53,679 nucleotides of DNA, from positions 1 through 53,679 of the forward strand of contig NZ_JAEMNU010000020.1 of NCBI RefSeq assembly GCF_016461825.1. The letters run 5' to 3'. The notes under the pieces are model-generated. The model was not told where the DNA came from and did not search any database. It saw only the letters and a program-made list of their open reading frames with translations. Shown piece by piece: positions 40,120 to 49,125 of the stretch. Position 1 is the stretch's first letter, and every line of letters starts with the position of its first letter. Position numbers and translations under genes: made by a program. Source of the stretch: Rugamonas violacea. Lineage in GTDB: Bacteria > Pseudomonadota > Gammaproteobacteria > Burkholderiales > Burkholderiaceae_D.

Positions 40120-41199
40120 ATGCTGGGTCCTATCACTGTCATCATCAACGCCGGCGCCGGCCTCGGCTACCAGTCCGACTGGACCGAACAGCTGCGCGGC
40201 AAGCTGGAGGCGCCCGGTGTCGCGGTGACCCTGAAGCTGGCGCACGACGGCGCCGAGATGATCGCCGCCGCCGAGCAGGCGCTGCGCGAGGGCGCGGCGA
40301 TGGTGGTGGCGGGTGGCGGCGACGGCACGCTCAACGCGGTCGCCTCGGTGTTGGTGGGCAGCGGGGTGCGCTTCGGCGTGCTGCCGCTGGGCACCTTGAA
40401 CCATTTCGCCAAGGACATGAAGATCCCGCTGGCGCTCGACGAGGCCATCGCCAACCTGTTCCACGGCCAGCCCTGCCAGGTCGACGTGGGCGAGGTCAAC
40501 GGCCGCATCTTCCTCAACAACTCCGGCCTCGGCCTGTATCCCGACATCGTGCGCCAGCGCGAGCAGTTGCAGCGCAAGCTGGGGCAGGGCAAGTGGCCCG
40601 CCTTCGGCCGCGCCTTGCTGACCGCGCTGCGGCGCTATCCCTTCCTCCATGTCAAGCTCAAGGTCAACGGCGACGAGCACGTGCGGCGCACGCCGTTCGT
40701 CTTCATCGGCAACAACGAGTATCTGCTGCAGGGACTCAACCTTGGCGCCCGCGACCGGCTCGACGGCGGCACGCTGAGCCTGTACGTGGCGCAGCGGCCG
40801 ACCCGGCTGGGCTTGCTACGGCTGGCCTTCCACGCGCTGCGCGGCCGCTTGTCCGAGGCCAAGGATTTCGACCTGCTGTTGGCGCGCGAGATGGTGATCG
40901 AGACGCACCACAAGCATTTGCGCGTGGCCACCGACGGCGAGGTCAACCTCGTGCATACGCCGCTGTGCTACCGCGTGCTGCCGGCGGCGCTGACGGTGAT
41001 GGCGCCGCCGCGCGCGGTTGAGCCGGTCGATGCCGCCGCCGACAACGCCGCCGCCGCCGCCGAGAATGCCGCCGCCAACGCCAACGCCAACGCCACCACC
41101 ACCACCACCACCACCACCACCACCAGCGCCACCGCCAGCGTCGCCGCCAGCGTCGCCGCCGGGCCAGCCCCGTCCGCCAGCTCGGCGGCGACGGCCTAG
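40120..41199 (+). CDS. Diacylglycerol/lipid kinase family protein (YegS-like)
   Basis: A 359-residue protein. The kinase signature GGGDGTLNAV is at 65-74, and FGVLPLGTLNHFAKDM and FVFIGNNEYLLQG follow as in YegS/DgkB proteins. The usual NP.SG loop reads NAGAG. Residues after about 300 are a low-complexity tail: an Ala/Asn stretch and ten threonines from an (ACC)10 repeat. The tail is unlikely to be catalytic. Position after PAP2 suggests phospholipid recycling: one enzyme makes diacylglycerol, this one could rephosphorylate it. The ATG has GGGAG upstream. Confidence 0.8.
   Translation: MLGPITVIINAGAGLGYQSDWTEQLRGKLEAPGVAVTLKLAHDGAEMIAAAEQALREGAAMVVAGGGDGTLNAVASVLVGSGVRFGVLPLGTLNHFAKDMKIPLALDEAIANLFHGQPCQVDVGEVNGRIFLNNSGLGLYPDIVRQREQLQRKLGQGKWPAFGRALLTALRRYPFLHVKLKVNGDEHVRRTPFVFIGNNEYLLQGLNLGARDRLDGGTLSLYVAQRPTRLGLLRLAFHALRGRLSEAKDFDLLLAREMVIETHHKHLRVATDGEVNLVHTPLCYRVLPAALTVMAPPRAVEPVDAAADNAAAAAENAAANANANATTTTTTTTTTSATASVAASVAAGPAPSASSAATA
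41095..41124 (+). repeat. (ACC)10 microsatellite
   Basis: Ten tandem ACC triplets encode ten threonines in the C-terminal tail of the lipid kinase. Because the unit is a codon, slippage would change tail length but not the frame. Confidence 0.85.
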
Positions 41200-41208
41200 G
41201 AGGGCGCC

Positions 41209-42027
41209 ATGCGGACACTGGTGCATCTGTCGGATCTGCATTTCGGCCGCGTCGACCAGGCCCTGCTGGCGCCGCTGCAAACGCTGGTGACGCGGCTGGC
41301 GCCGGACGTGCTGGTGGTCTCCGGCGACCTGACGCAGCGCGCCCGCAGCGCCGAGTTTATCGCCGCGCGGGCCTTCCTCGACACCTTGCCGGGGCCGCAG
41401 ATCGTGGTGCCGGGCAATCACGACATTCCGCTCTACGACGTGGCCGGCCGCTTCTTCGCGCCCTTGCGCAAGTACCAGCGCCATGTGACGCTGGACCTGG
41501 CGCCGGAATATGTCGACGAGGAGATCGCCTTGCTGGGCGTGAACACGGCGCGCTCGCTGACCTTCAAGGACGGCCGCATCAACCGCCAGCAAATCGAGCA
41601 GATCCAGCGCCGCTTCGCCCAGCTGGCGCCGGAGGTGGTGCGCATCGTGGTCAGCCACCATCCCTTCGACCTGCCGGCCGGCGCCGACGAGAACTCCCTG
41701 GTGCTGCGCGCGCCGCAGGCCATGCAGGCCTTCGCCGCGTCCGGTGTCGACCTGCTGCTGGCCGGCCACATGCACGCCAGCCACAGTGGCGACAGCTCGC
41801 AGCGCTATTCGCTGGGCGGCTACGCGGCGCTGGTGGTGCAGGCCGGCACGGCGACCTCGACGCGCGGTCGCGGCGAAGCGAATTCCTTCAACGTGATCCG
41901 GATCGACGCCAGCCACATCCAGGTCGAGCGCTACGCCTGGGTCGCCGCGACGGCGGCCTTCGAGTCGGCCGGCCACGCCGGCTTCCGCCGCAGCGGCGCG
42001 CTGTGGGCGGCGGTGGCGGCGCTCTGA
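41209..42027 (+). CDS. Metallophosphoesterase (calcineurin-like)
   Basis: A 272-residue protein with the full metal-binding set: HLSDLHFG (D-x-H), VVSGDLTQRA (GD), VPGNHDIP (GNHD), VSHHPFDLP, and GHMHASHSG (GH-x-H). These coordinate two metal ions. Size and simplicity match phosphodiesterase or UDP-diacylglucosamine-hydrolase-like enzymes; the substrate is not fixed. It starts nine bases after the lipid kinase stop, hence the same transcript. It converges with the cardiolipin-synthase-like gene. Confidence 0.88.
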   Translation: MRTLVHLSDLHFGRVDQALLAPLQTLVTRLAPDVLVVSGDLTQRARSAEFIAARAFLDTLPGPQIVVPGNHDIPLYDVAGRFFAPLRKYQRHVTLDLAPEYVDEEIALLGVNTARSLTFKDGRINRQQIEQIQRRFAQLAPEVVRIVVSHHPFDLPAGADENSLVLRAPQAMQAFAASGVDLLLAGHMHASHSGDSSQRYSLGGYAALVVQAGTATSTRGRGEANSFNVIRIDASHIQVERYAWVAATAAFESAGHAGFRRSGALWAAVAAL

Positions 42028-42038
42028 GCGCCGGGCGC

Positions 42039-43427
42039 TTAGAGCCAGTAGTTCATGAAGCGCGCCGCCCACTCCTTGATGCGGTTGCCCAGCGGACGGT
42101 CGCGCCATTGCTCCAGCGTGATCTGTTGCGAGTCGCGCAGATCCTCCTGGAAGGCTTTTTCCATCTCGTTGCCGAAGGCCTCGCCGAGGACGATCACGTT
42201 CAGTTCGCTGTTGTGCAGAAAGCTGCGGGTGTCGATGTTGGTCGAGCCGACGGTCGACCAGGCGGCGTCGACGACGGCGGTCTTGGCGTGCAGCACGGCC
42301 AGTTTGAGTTGGAAGATCTTGACGCCGGCGGCCAGCAGTTCGTCGTAGAAGGCGTGGCCGGCGTGGAACACCAGGCCGCTGTCGGAGACGCCGGGCAGCA
42401 CGATGCTGACCTCGACGCCGCGTTGGGCGGCGGCCTTCAGCGCGTCCACCGTCTGGCGGTCCGGCACGAAGTAGGCCGAGGTGATGTGGATGGATTTCCT
42501 GGCTTGCTGGAAGGCCAGGTTGTAGGCCTTGAAGATCTCGAACTGGCCGTCCGGCTCGCTGGCCAGCACGCGCATCAGCTTGTCGCCGGCGATCACCGGC
42601 TGGGGGAAGTAGTCGGCCTCGCGCAGGTCCTCCTGGTCCTGGCCGGCCCAATGGCGCACGAAGCTCCACTGGAAGGCGGCCACCGCCGGTCCCTCGATCT
42701 TGATGTGGGTGTCGCGCCAGCCGACCTGGGACGGCGCGGTGGGCTTGGACTTGGAGCGGAACAGCGAGCTCTTGGCGTAGGTGTCGCTGATGTTGATGCC
42801 GCCGGTGAAGGCGGTCTTGCCGTCGACGATCAGCAGCTTGCGGTGGTCGCGGTTGTTGATCTTCCAGGCGTCGCCGCGCAGCTTGGCCGGGTTGACCGGG
42901 TTGAAGGCGAGCAGGTGGATGCCGGCCTGGCGCATGCGCTCGAAGAATTCCTGCGGCACGCCGATGGTGCCGACGCTGTCGTAGATGATGTTGACCGTCA
43001 CGCCGGCGCGCTGCTTGGCGATCAGCTGGTCGGCGAACTGCAGGCCGAGCGGGTCCTGGTCGAAGATATAGGTTTCCAGGTTGATGCTGCTGCGGGCGGC
43101 GGCGATGGTCTTGAGCATCTCGGCCATGGTCTGCGGGCCGTCGAACAGCAGGGTCGCCTTGTTGCCGGCGATCAGGGGAACGCCGGTGGCGGCCTCCTCC
43201 AGCGCGGCCTGGGCCTTTTGGTCCAGGGTCGCCTTGGGCCAGCGCCGCGCCAGCAGGGCGCGGGCGCGCTCCTCGCTGAGCACGCCGTGCGCGCCGCTGA
43301 CGCTGGGCACCGCGCCGGCCTTCGGCGTGGCCTGGATGGTGCTCACATCCGGTAGCGAAGCGCAGGCGCATAGCGCCCAGCACATCAGTGTCGAAGGAAG
43401 CCAGCGCGCGACGCTCGTGGTGTTCAT
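42039..43427 (-). CDS. Phospholipase D/cardiolipin synthase-like protein
   Basis: A 462-residue protein with two HKD motifs: HRKLLIVDGKTAFTGG at 195-210 and HAKTAVVDAAWSTVGSTN from 380. A possible lipobox (ALCAC, Cys20-22) at the N-terminus suggests membrane anchoring. The C-terminus ends RIKEWAARFMNYWL, as in ClsC-type enzymes. It would join two phosphatidyl groups into cardiolipin. It starts in a four-base ATGA overlap with the Gcr gene upstream, so the two are coupled. Confidence 0.87.
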   Translation of the reverse strand: MNTTSVARWLPSTLMCWALCACASLPDVSTIQATPKAGAVPSVSGAHGVLSEERARALLARRWPKATLDQKAQAALEEAATGVPLIAGNKATLLFDGPQTMAEMLKTIAAARSSINLETYIFDQDPLGLQFADQLIAKQRAGVTVNIIYDSVGTIGVPQEFFERMRQAGIHLLAFNPVNPAKLRGDAWKINNRDHRKLLIVDGKTAFTGGINISDTYAKSSLFRSKSKPTAPSQVGWRDTHIKIEGPAVAAFQWSFVRHWAGQDQEDLREADYFPQPVIAGDKLMRVLASEPDGQFEIFKAYNLAFQQARKSIHITSAYFVPDRQTVDALKAAAQRGVEVSIVLPGVSDSGLVFHAGHAFYDELLAAGVKIFQLKLAVLHAKTAVVDAAWSTVGSTNIDTRSFLHNSELNVIVLGEAFGNEMEKAFQEDLRDSQQITLEQWRDRPLGNRIKEWAARFMNYWL

Positions 43428-45631
43428 CTGTGAACCTTGTGGTTGGATGGGGCCTCGTCCGCCGGCAAGGCCGGCGGCACTTCCTTGGCGCCAATGAAAA
43501 ATTCCAGCGGGGCCTTGAGAAACTTGCGTCCCAGCACCTTGAGCAGGGCGATGCCGTGCTCGAAGCGCACCTGGCGCGAGCGCAGCGCCACCCACAGCGC
43601 CAGGCCGAAACTGACCAGCAGGTTGACCGAGCCGATGGCCAAGAAGCCGACGATCGACTTGCTGGCAAGTTGCCAACTCATATTATGGTCGAGTGCGACC
43701 AGGGCTGTCGCAAAGTTGGCCGAGGAGAAGGTGACGTGGCGGATGTCGAGCGGCAAGCCGAGCAGATAGCCCAGGGTGCCGATGGTGCCGAGCAGCACGC
43801 CGAAGAAGAAATTGCCCATTAAACCGCCGAGGTTGTTCTCCAGATACAGGCCGAGGCGGTTCAGCCGTTCCTGGCCGAGCAGCCGGCCCAGGCCGCGCAA
43901 CTGGCCGATGCGCTGCGCCCAGCGGGTGTACAGCGCCTGGTTGTCGTAGTAGCCGGAGATCAGGCCGGCGACGAACAGGCAGACGCCGGCGATGGCGGCG
44001 TAGAACAGGGCCGGGCTGCCGATCGGGTCGATGTCGTGCAGCAGGTGCATGGCCTTCTCCGGCGTCACCAGATGGCGCCCGGTGATCGCCTTGTAGCCCA
44101 GCGCGATCAGCCAGGCGGTGGGGATGGCCGTGGCCAGGTTGCCCAGCACCGCCATGATCTGCGTGCGGAAGACCTTGTTGATCAGCTCGGCCATGCTGTC
44201 GAGGTCGATGTGGCGGCCGTCCTTGCTGTGCAGGCCGGCGGCGATGCGCGAGGCGGTCATGGCCGGCTGCTTGGTCGCCACGGTGAAGTGCAGCAAGTGG
44301 ATGAACATGAAGCCGAGCGAGTAGTTCATGCTGAACAGGAAGGCCTCGACCAGCGGCGCGGCGCGCAGGTAGGACATGAGGATCTTGAACAGGGCCATGA
44401 AACCGATCACCAGGCCGGCGCCGGCCGAGGACAGGAACATCGCGCCCATCTGGCTGCGGTTGTCGGCCACGTAGTGCTCGCCGGTGCGGCTGGCGTTCTC
44501 GGTGATGTTGCGCGCCAGCAGGTCGATATTGTCGGCGAACAGGTCGCGCACCGCGTACTTGTTGTTGTGCGCCTCGATCAGTTCGAGCGTCAGGGCGACG
44601 CCGGCGGCGCGGCGCTGCTGCGCCGGGGTGGCGGCCTGGGCGGCGTTGGCGGCGCCGGCGGGGATGGCCTCGGCGCAGGCGGCGGCCAGGTCCAGGGTCG
44701 GCGCGCTGGGCAGCTCGCCGGACATGTCGACCAGGAACAGCAGCTTGCGCAGCCGGTCGATGCTCTGGCTCAGCGACACCAGCAGATAGGTCAGGGCGAT
44801 GCTGGTGCCCTGGCTGAGCGCCTTCTTGCGGATCTTGGCGACCACCTCGTCACATTGGTCGAGCATCACCAGCAGGTGCTTGGCGTCCTCGATGGTGTCG
44901 GCGGTGCCGGCCAGCAGGCGGTTGTAGCCGTCCAGGTAGGCGTTGACCTCGACGTTCTGCTCCATGAAGGGCGAGTCGTAGGTCTCCATCTCGGTGTGGA
45001 AGTTGGTCAGCTTGGGTTCCAGGCCGATGGCGCAGACGCGGTAGGACAGGGTGCGGATCGCTTCGAGCAGGCCGGGCAGCATCAGCTGGCCGGCGGCGCC
45101 GGACTGGACCGGCCGGGCCATGGCCGCCGCGGCGCCGTTGTCGTTGTCGTTGTCGTTCTCGTTCTTGTTCTTGTTCTCGTTTTCGGTCAGGGCCGGCGTC
45201 CGGGCCGGCGCGCCGATCACGTCGAGCAGGGCCAGCCAGTCGGCGGCGGGCACGGCGCTGATCCAGAGGTGGTCGGTCTTCTTGTGGATGATCTGGTCGA
45301 GCGCGTCGCTCAGGTATTCGTCGCCCAGCGCCGGCGGCAGCATGCGGAAGGAGATGCGGCGCTTCAGCTCGGTGAAGAAGCCGTCGTTCGACAACACGCC
45401 GATCTCGGTGTACAGGCTGGCGTGGCGGCGCGCGCGCAGCACGCTGCGGACGTAGCCGTGCAAGGCGGCGGCGTGTTCGGGATTGCCTTTGAGTAGCTGG
45501 CAGAGGGTGCGGACGTTGGCCGTGGCGTGTTCGGCGTCGGCCGCACGTTTGGGGCGCAGGGTGTTGAACAGCTCGACCATCAGGTCGATGTTGCCGCTGT
45601 TCGGATCGATACGTTCGAGGAGTGCGAGCAT
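43424..45631 (-). CDS. Gcr-type membrane protein ('site-specific recombinase Gcr' family)
   Basis: About 735 residues from ATG 45631. The C-terminal half has at least six hydrophobic segments (GAGLVIGFMALFKILMSYL, LGFMFIHLLHFTVA, LFYAAIAGVCLFVAGLISG, GNFFFGVLLGTIGTLGYLLG, LASKSIVGFLAIGSVNLLVSF). The family is called recombinase in databases, but a polytopic membrane protein with no integrase motif is unlikely to recombine DNA. Residues 150-165 are an Asn/Asp/Glu/Lys simple repeat. It is coupled to the phospholipase D gene, which suggests a role in membrane lipid handling. Confidence 0.75.
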   Translation of the reverse strand: MLALLERIDPNSGNIDLMVELFNTLRPKRAADAEHATANVRTLCQLLKGNPEHAAALHGYVRSVLRARRHASLYTEIGVLSNDGFFTELKRRISFRMLPPALGDEYLSDALDQIIHKKTDHLWISAVPAADWLALLDVIGAPARTPALTENENKNKNENDNDNDNGAAAAMARPVQSGAAGQLMLPGLLEAIRTLSYRVCAIGLEPKLTNFHTEMETYDSPFMEQNVEVNAYLDGYNRLLAGTADTIEDAKHLLVMLDQCDEVVAKIRKKALSQGTSIALTYLLVSLSQSIDRLRKLLFLVDMSGELPSAPTLDLAAACAEAIPAGAANAAQAATPAQQRRAAGVALTLELIEAHNNKYAVRDLFADNIDLLARNITENASRTGEHYVADNRSQMGAMFLSSAGAGLVIGFMALFKILMSYLRAAPLVEAFLFSMNYSLGFMFIHLLHFTVATKQPAMTASRIAAGLHSKDGRHIDLDSMAELINKVFRTQIMAVLGNLATAIPTAWLIALGYKAITGRHLVTPEKAMHLLHDIDPIGSPALFYAAIAGVCLFVAGLISGYYDNQALYTRWAQRIGQLRGLGRLLGQERLNRLGLYLENNLGGLMGNFFFGVLLGTIGTLGYLLGLPLDIRHVTFSSANFATALVALDHNMSWQLASKSIVGFLAIGSVNLLVSFGLALWVALRSRQVRFEHGIALLKVLGRKFLKAPLEFFIGAKEVPPALPADEAPSNHKVHR
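45137..45184 (-). repeat. Simple-sequence repeat in the Gcr gene
   Basis: A hexanucleotide-like run (GTTGTC and GTTCTC/GTTCTT on the plus strand) encodes an Asn-rich stretch of alternating Asn with Asp, Glu or Lys. It marks an unstructured linker in the N-terminal half and could vary in length without losing frame. Confidence 0.75.
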
Positions 45632-45765
45632 GCGGGGAGACGGACTAGCCGCATTAGTCAAAACAACAGTATATCGTTTTGTGCGGCAACGGTATGTACG
45701 GCGCCGTACATTGCACAGGGGAAATCCCCGAAGCGGCGCCCAAGGCGGGCGCCGCCGCCTCGTGT

Positions 45766-47070
45766 TCAGCAGAGCAGGATCTGGCGCGCCGCCAGGCGCA
45801 GCTCGGCGCGGAAGTCGGGATGGGCGATGGCGATCAGGGCCTCGGCGCGCTGGTGTGCCGACTTGCCGCGCAGCTGGGCGACGCCGTACTCGGTGACCAC
45901 GTAGTTGACGTCGTTCTTGCTGGTGGTGACGTGGGTGCCCGGCGTCAAGGTCGGCACGATGCGCGAGATGCTGTCGTTCTTGGCGGTCGACGGCAGCACG
46001 ATGAAGGCCTTGCCGCCGCGCGAGCGGTTGGCGGCGCGCACGAAGTCGACCTGGCCGCCGGTGCCGGAGTAGGGCAGGTGGGCGATGCTCTCCGAGCCGC
46101 ACTGGCCGAGCAGGTCGACCTGCAGGCTGGCGTTGATGGCGACCAGCTTGTCGTTCTGGCCGGCGATGTGGGGATCGTTGGTGAAATTGACCGGATGCAT
46201 CTCCAGCATCGGATTGTGGTGCATGAAGTCGTACAGGCGTTTCGAGCCGAGCGCGAAGGTGGCCACCATCTTGCCCGGCAGGTGGGTCTTGCGGCGGTTG
46301 GTGACGACGCCGGCCTCGACCAGGCTGAGGATGCCGTCGCCGATCATCTCGGTGTGGATGCCGAGGTCGACCTTGTTGGTCAGCTGCATGACGACGGCGT
46401 CGGGAATGCCGCCGTAACCGATTTGCAGGGTCGAGCCGTCCTCGATCATGTCGGCGACGTACTTGCCGATGGCCTGCTGCACCGGGCCGATGACCGGCAG
46501 CGGCACCTCGAAGAGGGCGGCGTCGTCCTCGACCAGCGCGCTGACCTGGGAGATGTGGACGTGGCACTGGCCGTGGGCGAACGGCACGTTGGGGTTGACC
46601 TCCAACACCAGCGCGCGCGCCTTCTGGACGGCGGCCATGGTGTAGTCGGCGCCCAGGCTGAGCGAGAAGTAGCCGTGCTCGTCCATCGGCGAGGCCAGCG
46701 AAAAGACCACGTCGGCGGCGATGTCGCCGCGCTCGATCAGCTGTGGCAGCTCGGAGAAATAGGCGGGGATGAAGTCGTTCCAGCCGGCCTGGCCGCCGGG
46801 GCGCGAGGCGCCGCCGAAGAACAGCGCCAGGTGGCGCACGTGCTCGACGGTGGCGCAGTCGAAGTAACCGTATTTGCGCAGCGCCAGGATCTGCGCCACC
46901 TTCACGTCGTGGAAGCGGCGGCGTTGTTCCGACAAGGCCGTCAGCAAAGTCGGCGGCTCGCCGGCGCCGGTGGGCACGATGATGCAGTCGCCGTCCCTGA
47001 GATGGCTCAAGGCGTCGTTTGCCGAGCAGCGTTTGCTGGCATACAGGGTGTGTGCGGATACATGGGACAT
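45766..47070 (-). CDS. Acetyl-CoA hydrolase/transferase family protein
   Basis: A 434-residue protein starting at ATG 47070. Motifs: ANDALSHLRDGDCIIVPTGAGEPPTLLTAL, LQIGYGGIPDAVVMQL, GIHTEMIGDGILSLVEAGVV (probable CoA-linked Glu), and YSGTGGQVDFVRAA. This is the layout of acetate or 4-hydroxybutyrate CoA-transferases. It moves CoA between acyl-CoA and acetate. It stands alone on the minus strand; 134 bases separate it from the Gcr gene with no clear feature. An upstream in-frame ATG (47124) is possible but less well placed. Confidence 0.87.
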   Translation of the reverse strand: MSHVSAHTLYASKRCSANDALSHLRDGDCIIVPTGAGEPPTLLTALSEQRRRFHDVKVAQILALRKYGYFDCATVEHVRHLALFFGGASRPGGQAGWNDFIPAYFSELPQLIERGDIAADVVFSLASPMDEHGYFSLSLGADYTMAAVQKARALVLEVNPNVPFAHGQCHVHISQVSALVEDDAALFEVPLPVIGPVQQAIGKYVADMIEDGSTLQIGYGGIPDAVVMQLTNKVDLGIHTEMIGDGILSLVEAGVVTNRRKTHLPGKMVATFALGSKRLYDFMHHNPMLEMHPVNFTNDPHIAGQNDKLVAINASLQVDLLGQCGSESIAHLPYSGTGGQVDFVRAANRSRGGKAFIVLPSTAKNDSISRIVPTLTPGTHVTTSKNDVNYVVTEYGVAQLRGKSAHQRAEALIAIAHPDFRAELRLAARQILLC

Positions 47071-47326
47071 GAAGCGGCGGCCTTTCACTATCGATGAACG
47101 TGTGGCCAGACTATACGCCAACACGATAGTGAAAGAATGTTAAGCGTTGCGTAGTATTTCTATATTGTGTTTGCCTGCGCACAGAGGCCGTGTGTCAGGA
47201 AGAAGTAAGCTGGATCGACTGCCTGGTCGGCGTGCGTCGGAACGCCAGGAATGCCGCGCTACGGCGCCCTGCCTGGATTCGACGATGAGTTGGAAGAAGA
47301 GTTGGAAGATGAGTCGGGAGACGATC

Positions 47327-48127
47327 ATGAAGAGCTACTACCTCGCCTGCGGTCTGCTGCTGCCGGTGTTCGCCTGGGCGCAGAGCAGCGCGGCCTTGCC
47401 CTTGTACGGCGTGCTCGACGCCAACTGGGCCGACTACCCGCTGCAGCGCGGCGACCGCGGCAACACCAACACCATCAGCTGGCAGACGCCGCGCCTGCGC
47501 GGCATCAGCGCCAGCGCCATTTACCGCGTCGGCGAGTCGCCCGGCAACGACGCGCGCAACCGCGTCTACAGCATGACCTTGGGCTATGCGCGCGACATGT
47601 TCAACCTCAGCCTGTCGCACCAGCGCAGGAACAATGCGGTCGACGCCGTGGCGACACTGCCGGCGGCCGATTTGTCGGCGCAGAGCAGCTTACTGGCGGC
47701 CAACTTGAAGCTGGGACGGGCCACGGTCTACGCGGCCTACGGCCACAACCATGGCGACGCCGGCCTGCCGTGGGACAGCGGCAATCCCTACGGCGCGCTG
47801 GCCTTCTCCTCGCCGGTCAGCAACAGCAGCGACCTGTTGTTCGGCGTCGCCGTGCCGCTCGGCAGGACCACGCTGCTGGCCTCGGTCATCCACCGCAACG
47901 ACCGCACGATGCTCAACCAGGACGCGCGGCAACTGGCCATGGGCATGACCTATTCGCTGTCGCGGCGGACGGATTTTTACGCCGCCTTGGCCCACGTGCG
48001 CTACCAAGCCGGCGGCAACACTATGACTGTCAACAGGAGTAACTTCGGCGCCAACAGCGGGGCCAACTTCGGCGTTGCGCCACGCACCGATCGCGCCGTC
48101 AACTTCGGTGTGCGCTACGGTTTTTGA
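47327..48127 (+). CDS. Short Gram-negative porin-like outer-membrane protein
   Basis: 266 residues. Residues 1-18 are a signal peptide (KSYYLACGLLLPVFAWAQ). LPLYGVLDANWADYP is the first porin strand, but the sequence then jumps to NTISWQTPRLRGISASAIYRVGESPG, which in typical Burkholderiales porins (350-400 residues) comes about 100 residues later. The C-terminus RAVNFGVRYGF has the terminal aromatic needed for barrel assembly. The frame is open and no stop is seen, so it may be a compact barrel or an internal deletion that kept frame. Upstream in-frame codons look non-coding. Confidence 0.75.
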   Translation: MKSYYLACGLLLPVFAWAQSSAALPLYGVLDANWADYPLQRGDRGNTNTISWQTPRLRGISASAIYRVGESPGNDARNRVYSMTLGYARDMFNLSLSHQRRNNAVDAVATLPAADLSAQSSLLAANLKLGRATVYAAYGHNHGDAGLPWDSGNPYGALAFSSPVSNSSDLLFGVAVPLGRTTLLASVIHRNDRTMLNQDARQLAMGMTYSLSRRTDFYAALAHVRYQAGGNTMTVNRSNFGANSGANFGVAPRTDRAVNFGVRYGF

Positions 48128-48307
48128 GGCGACCCGGCCGTGCCGGCCGGATGCCGCCGCGCCCGGTTTCCGTGTTGCTGTTCAGCTGTAATTCAAACGT
48201 CATCCAAACGATCACAACAAACGATCACAACAAACGATCACAACAACGACGAACGGCGCGCCACGCCTAGCGTGTCGCGCCGTTCGTCGGTCCGGCGGGC
48301 GTGGCCG

Positions 48308-48454
48308 CTAGACGCCGCGTCCGCTAATCAGACGCAACAGCACCATGATGACGGCGATCACCAGCAGGACGTGGATGAAGCCGCCGATGGTGTAAGACGT
48401 GACCAAGCCAAGCAGCCACAGGATGAGCAAGACTACTGCGATGGTATAGAGCAT
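48308..48454 (-). CDS. Lmo0937-family small membrane protein
   Basis: A 48-residue protein with AAGGGGA upstream. It starts MLYTIAVVLLILWLLGLVTSYT and ends LLRLISGRGV, the pattern of lmo0937/DUF5670 proteins with two membrane helices. Function is unknown; relatives are often stress-induced. It is too short for many gene finders. Confidence 0.78.
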   Translation of the reverse strand: MLYTIAVVLLILWLLGLVTSYTIGGFIHVLLVIAVIMVLLRLISGRGV

Positions 48455-48722
48455 GATGGTCCCCTTGCATAAAGTGTGAAATGCGATGAGCTCGGTGCCT
48501 GTTGGCGGGCCGGAGCACATCGATCGCGATGTCGCTCTGGCGTCGAAACCGGCCAGTGCGAATCATGTAGCTATTATCGCGACAGGGGGATTGCGCTTCC
48601 GTTCGCTGACGTACATAGGCGGCACTTAATTGAATACTCGGCATCTATATTCGGCATCTATATTCGCCGTCGACATTCCGTCGATATGCAGTCGATACGC
48701 GGTCGGTAGCGGGCGTCGATAT

Positions 48723-48941
48723 TCAGCGGCTGTGGCGGCGTTCGAGCGGCGCGCGGGCCAGCCAGTCCAGCATGCCCAGCAGGCCGGTGGCGCCGACCAG
48801 GCCGACCAGCATGCCGCCGGTGATGAGCAGGGTGACGGTCAACACCGGCATGGCCGGATCGGTCAGGTTGAGCGAGGCGAAACCCAGGCGCGCGATCAGC
48901 ATACCCAGCAGGATGACGGTGCTCCAAATGTATTTACTCAT
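48723..48941 (-). CDS. Small two-helix membrane protein
   Basis: A 72-residue protein with two hydrophobic segments (WSTVILLGMLIARLGFAS and VLTVTLLITGGMLVGLVGATGLLGML) and a basic tail (RAPLERRHSR). CAAGGACC stands ahead of the ATG at 48941. No family is recognised. It lies in a set of small envelope proteins from 48.3 to 51.2 kb. The 268 bases before it (48455-48722) hold a direct repeat of CGGCATCTATATT and no gene. Confidence 0.6.
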   Translation of the reverse strand: MSKYIWSTVILLGMLIARLGFASLNLTDPAMPVLTVTLLITGGMLVGLVGATGLLGMLDWLARAPLERRHSR

Positions 48942-49054
48942 GATTCTGTGGTCCTTGTAAGGCAAGCGGCCGAGAGGATGGCGGCTGGCCTCCATTGTCG
49001 TGGCGCCTTGCAAATTGATCTGTTCGCCATTTCACTTAGCGGCGCCAAACGCAA

Positions 49055-49080
49055 CGCCCCCGCAGCGAGCTGCGGGGGCG
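49055..49080. terminator. Hairpin after the glycine-zipper gene
   Basis: CGCCCCCGCAGC (49055-49066), loop GA, GCTGCGGGGGCG (49069-49080) is a perfect 12-base stem. It lies downstream of the minus-strand glycine-zipper gene ending at 49126; a weak T-rich stretch follows on that strand. Confidence 0.6.
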
Positions 49081-49125
49081 TGTGGTCGAACTGATAAGAA
49101 TGGCGGCGCCGCCGCCCGTGCCCGG

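Noticed and set aside
40816..43668. A 950-residue frame opposite or out of frame with the metallophosphoesterase and phospholipase D genes
   Set aside because: It crosses two convincing genes with catalytic motifs and shows no coherent domain.
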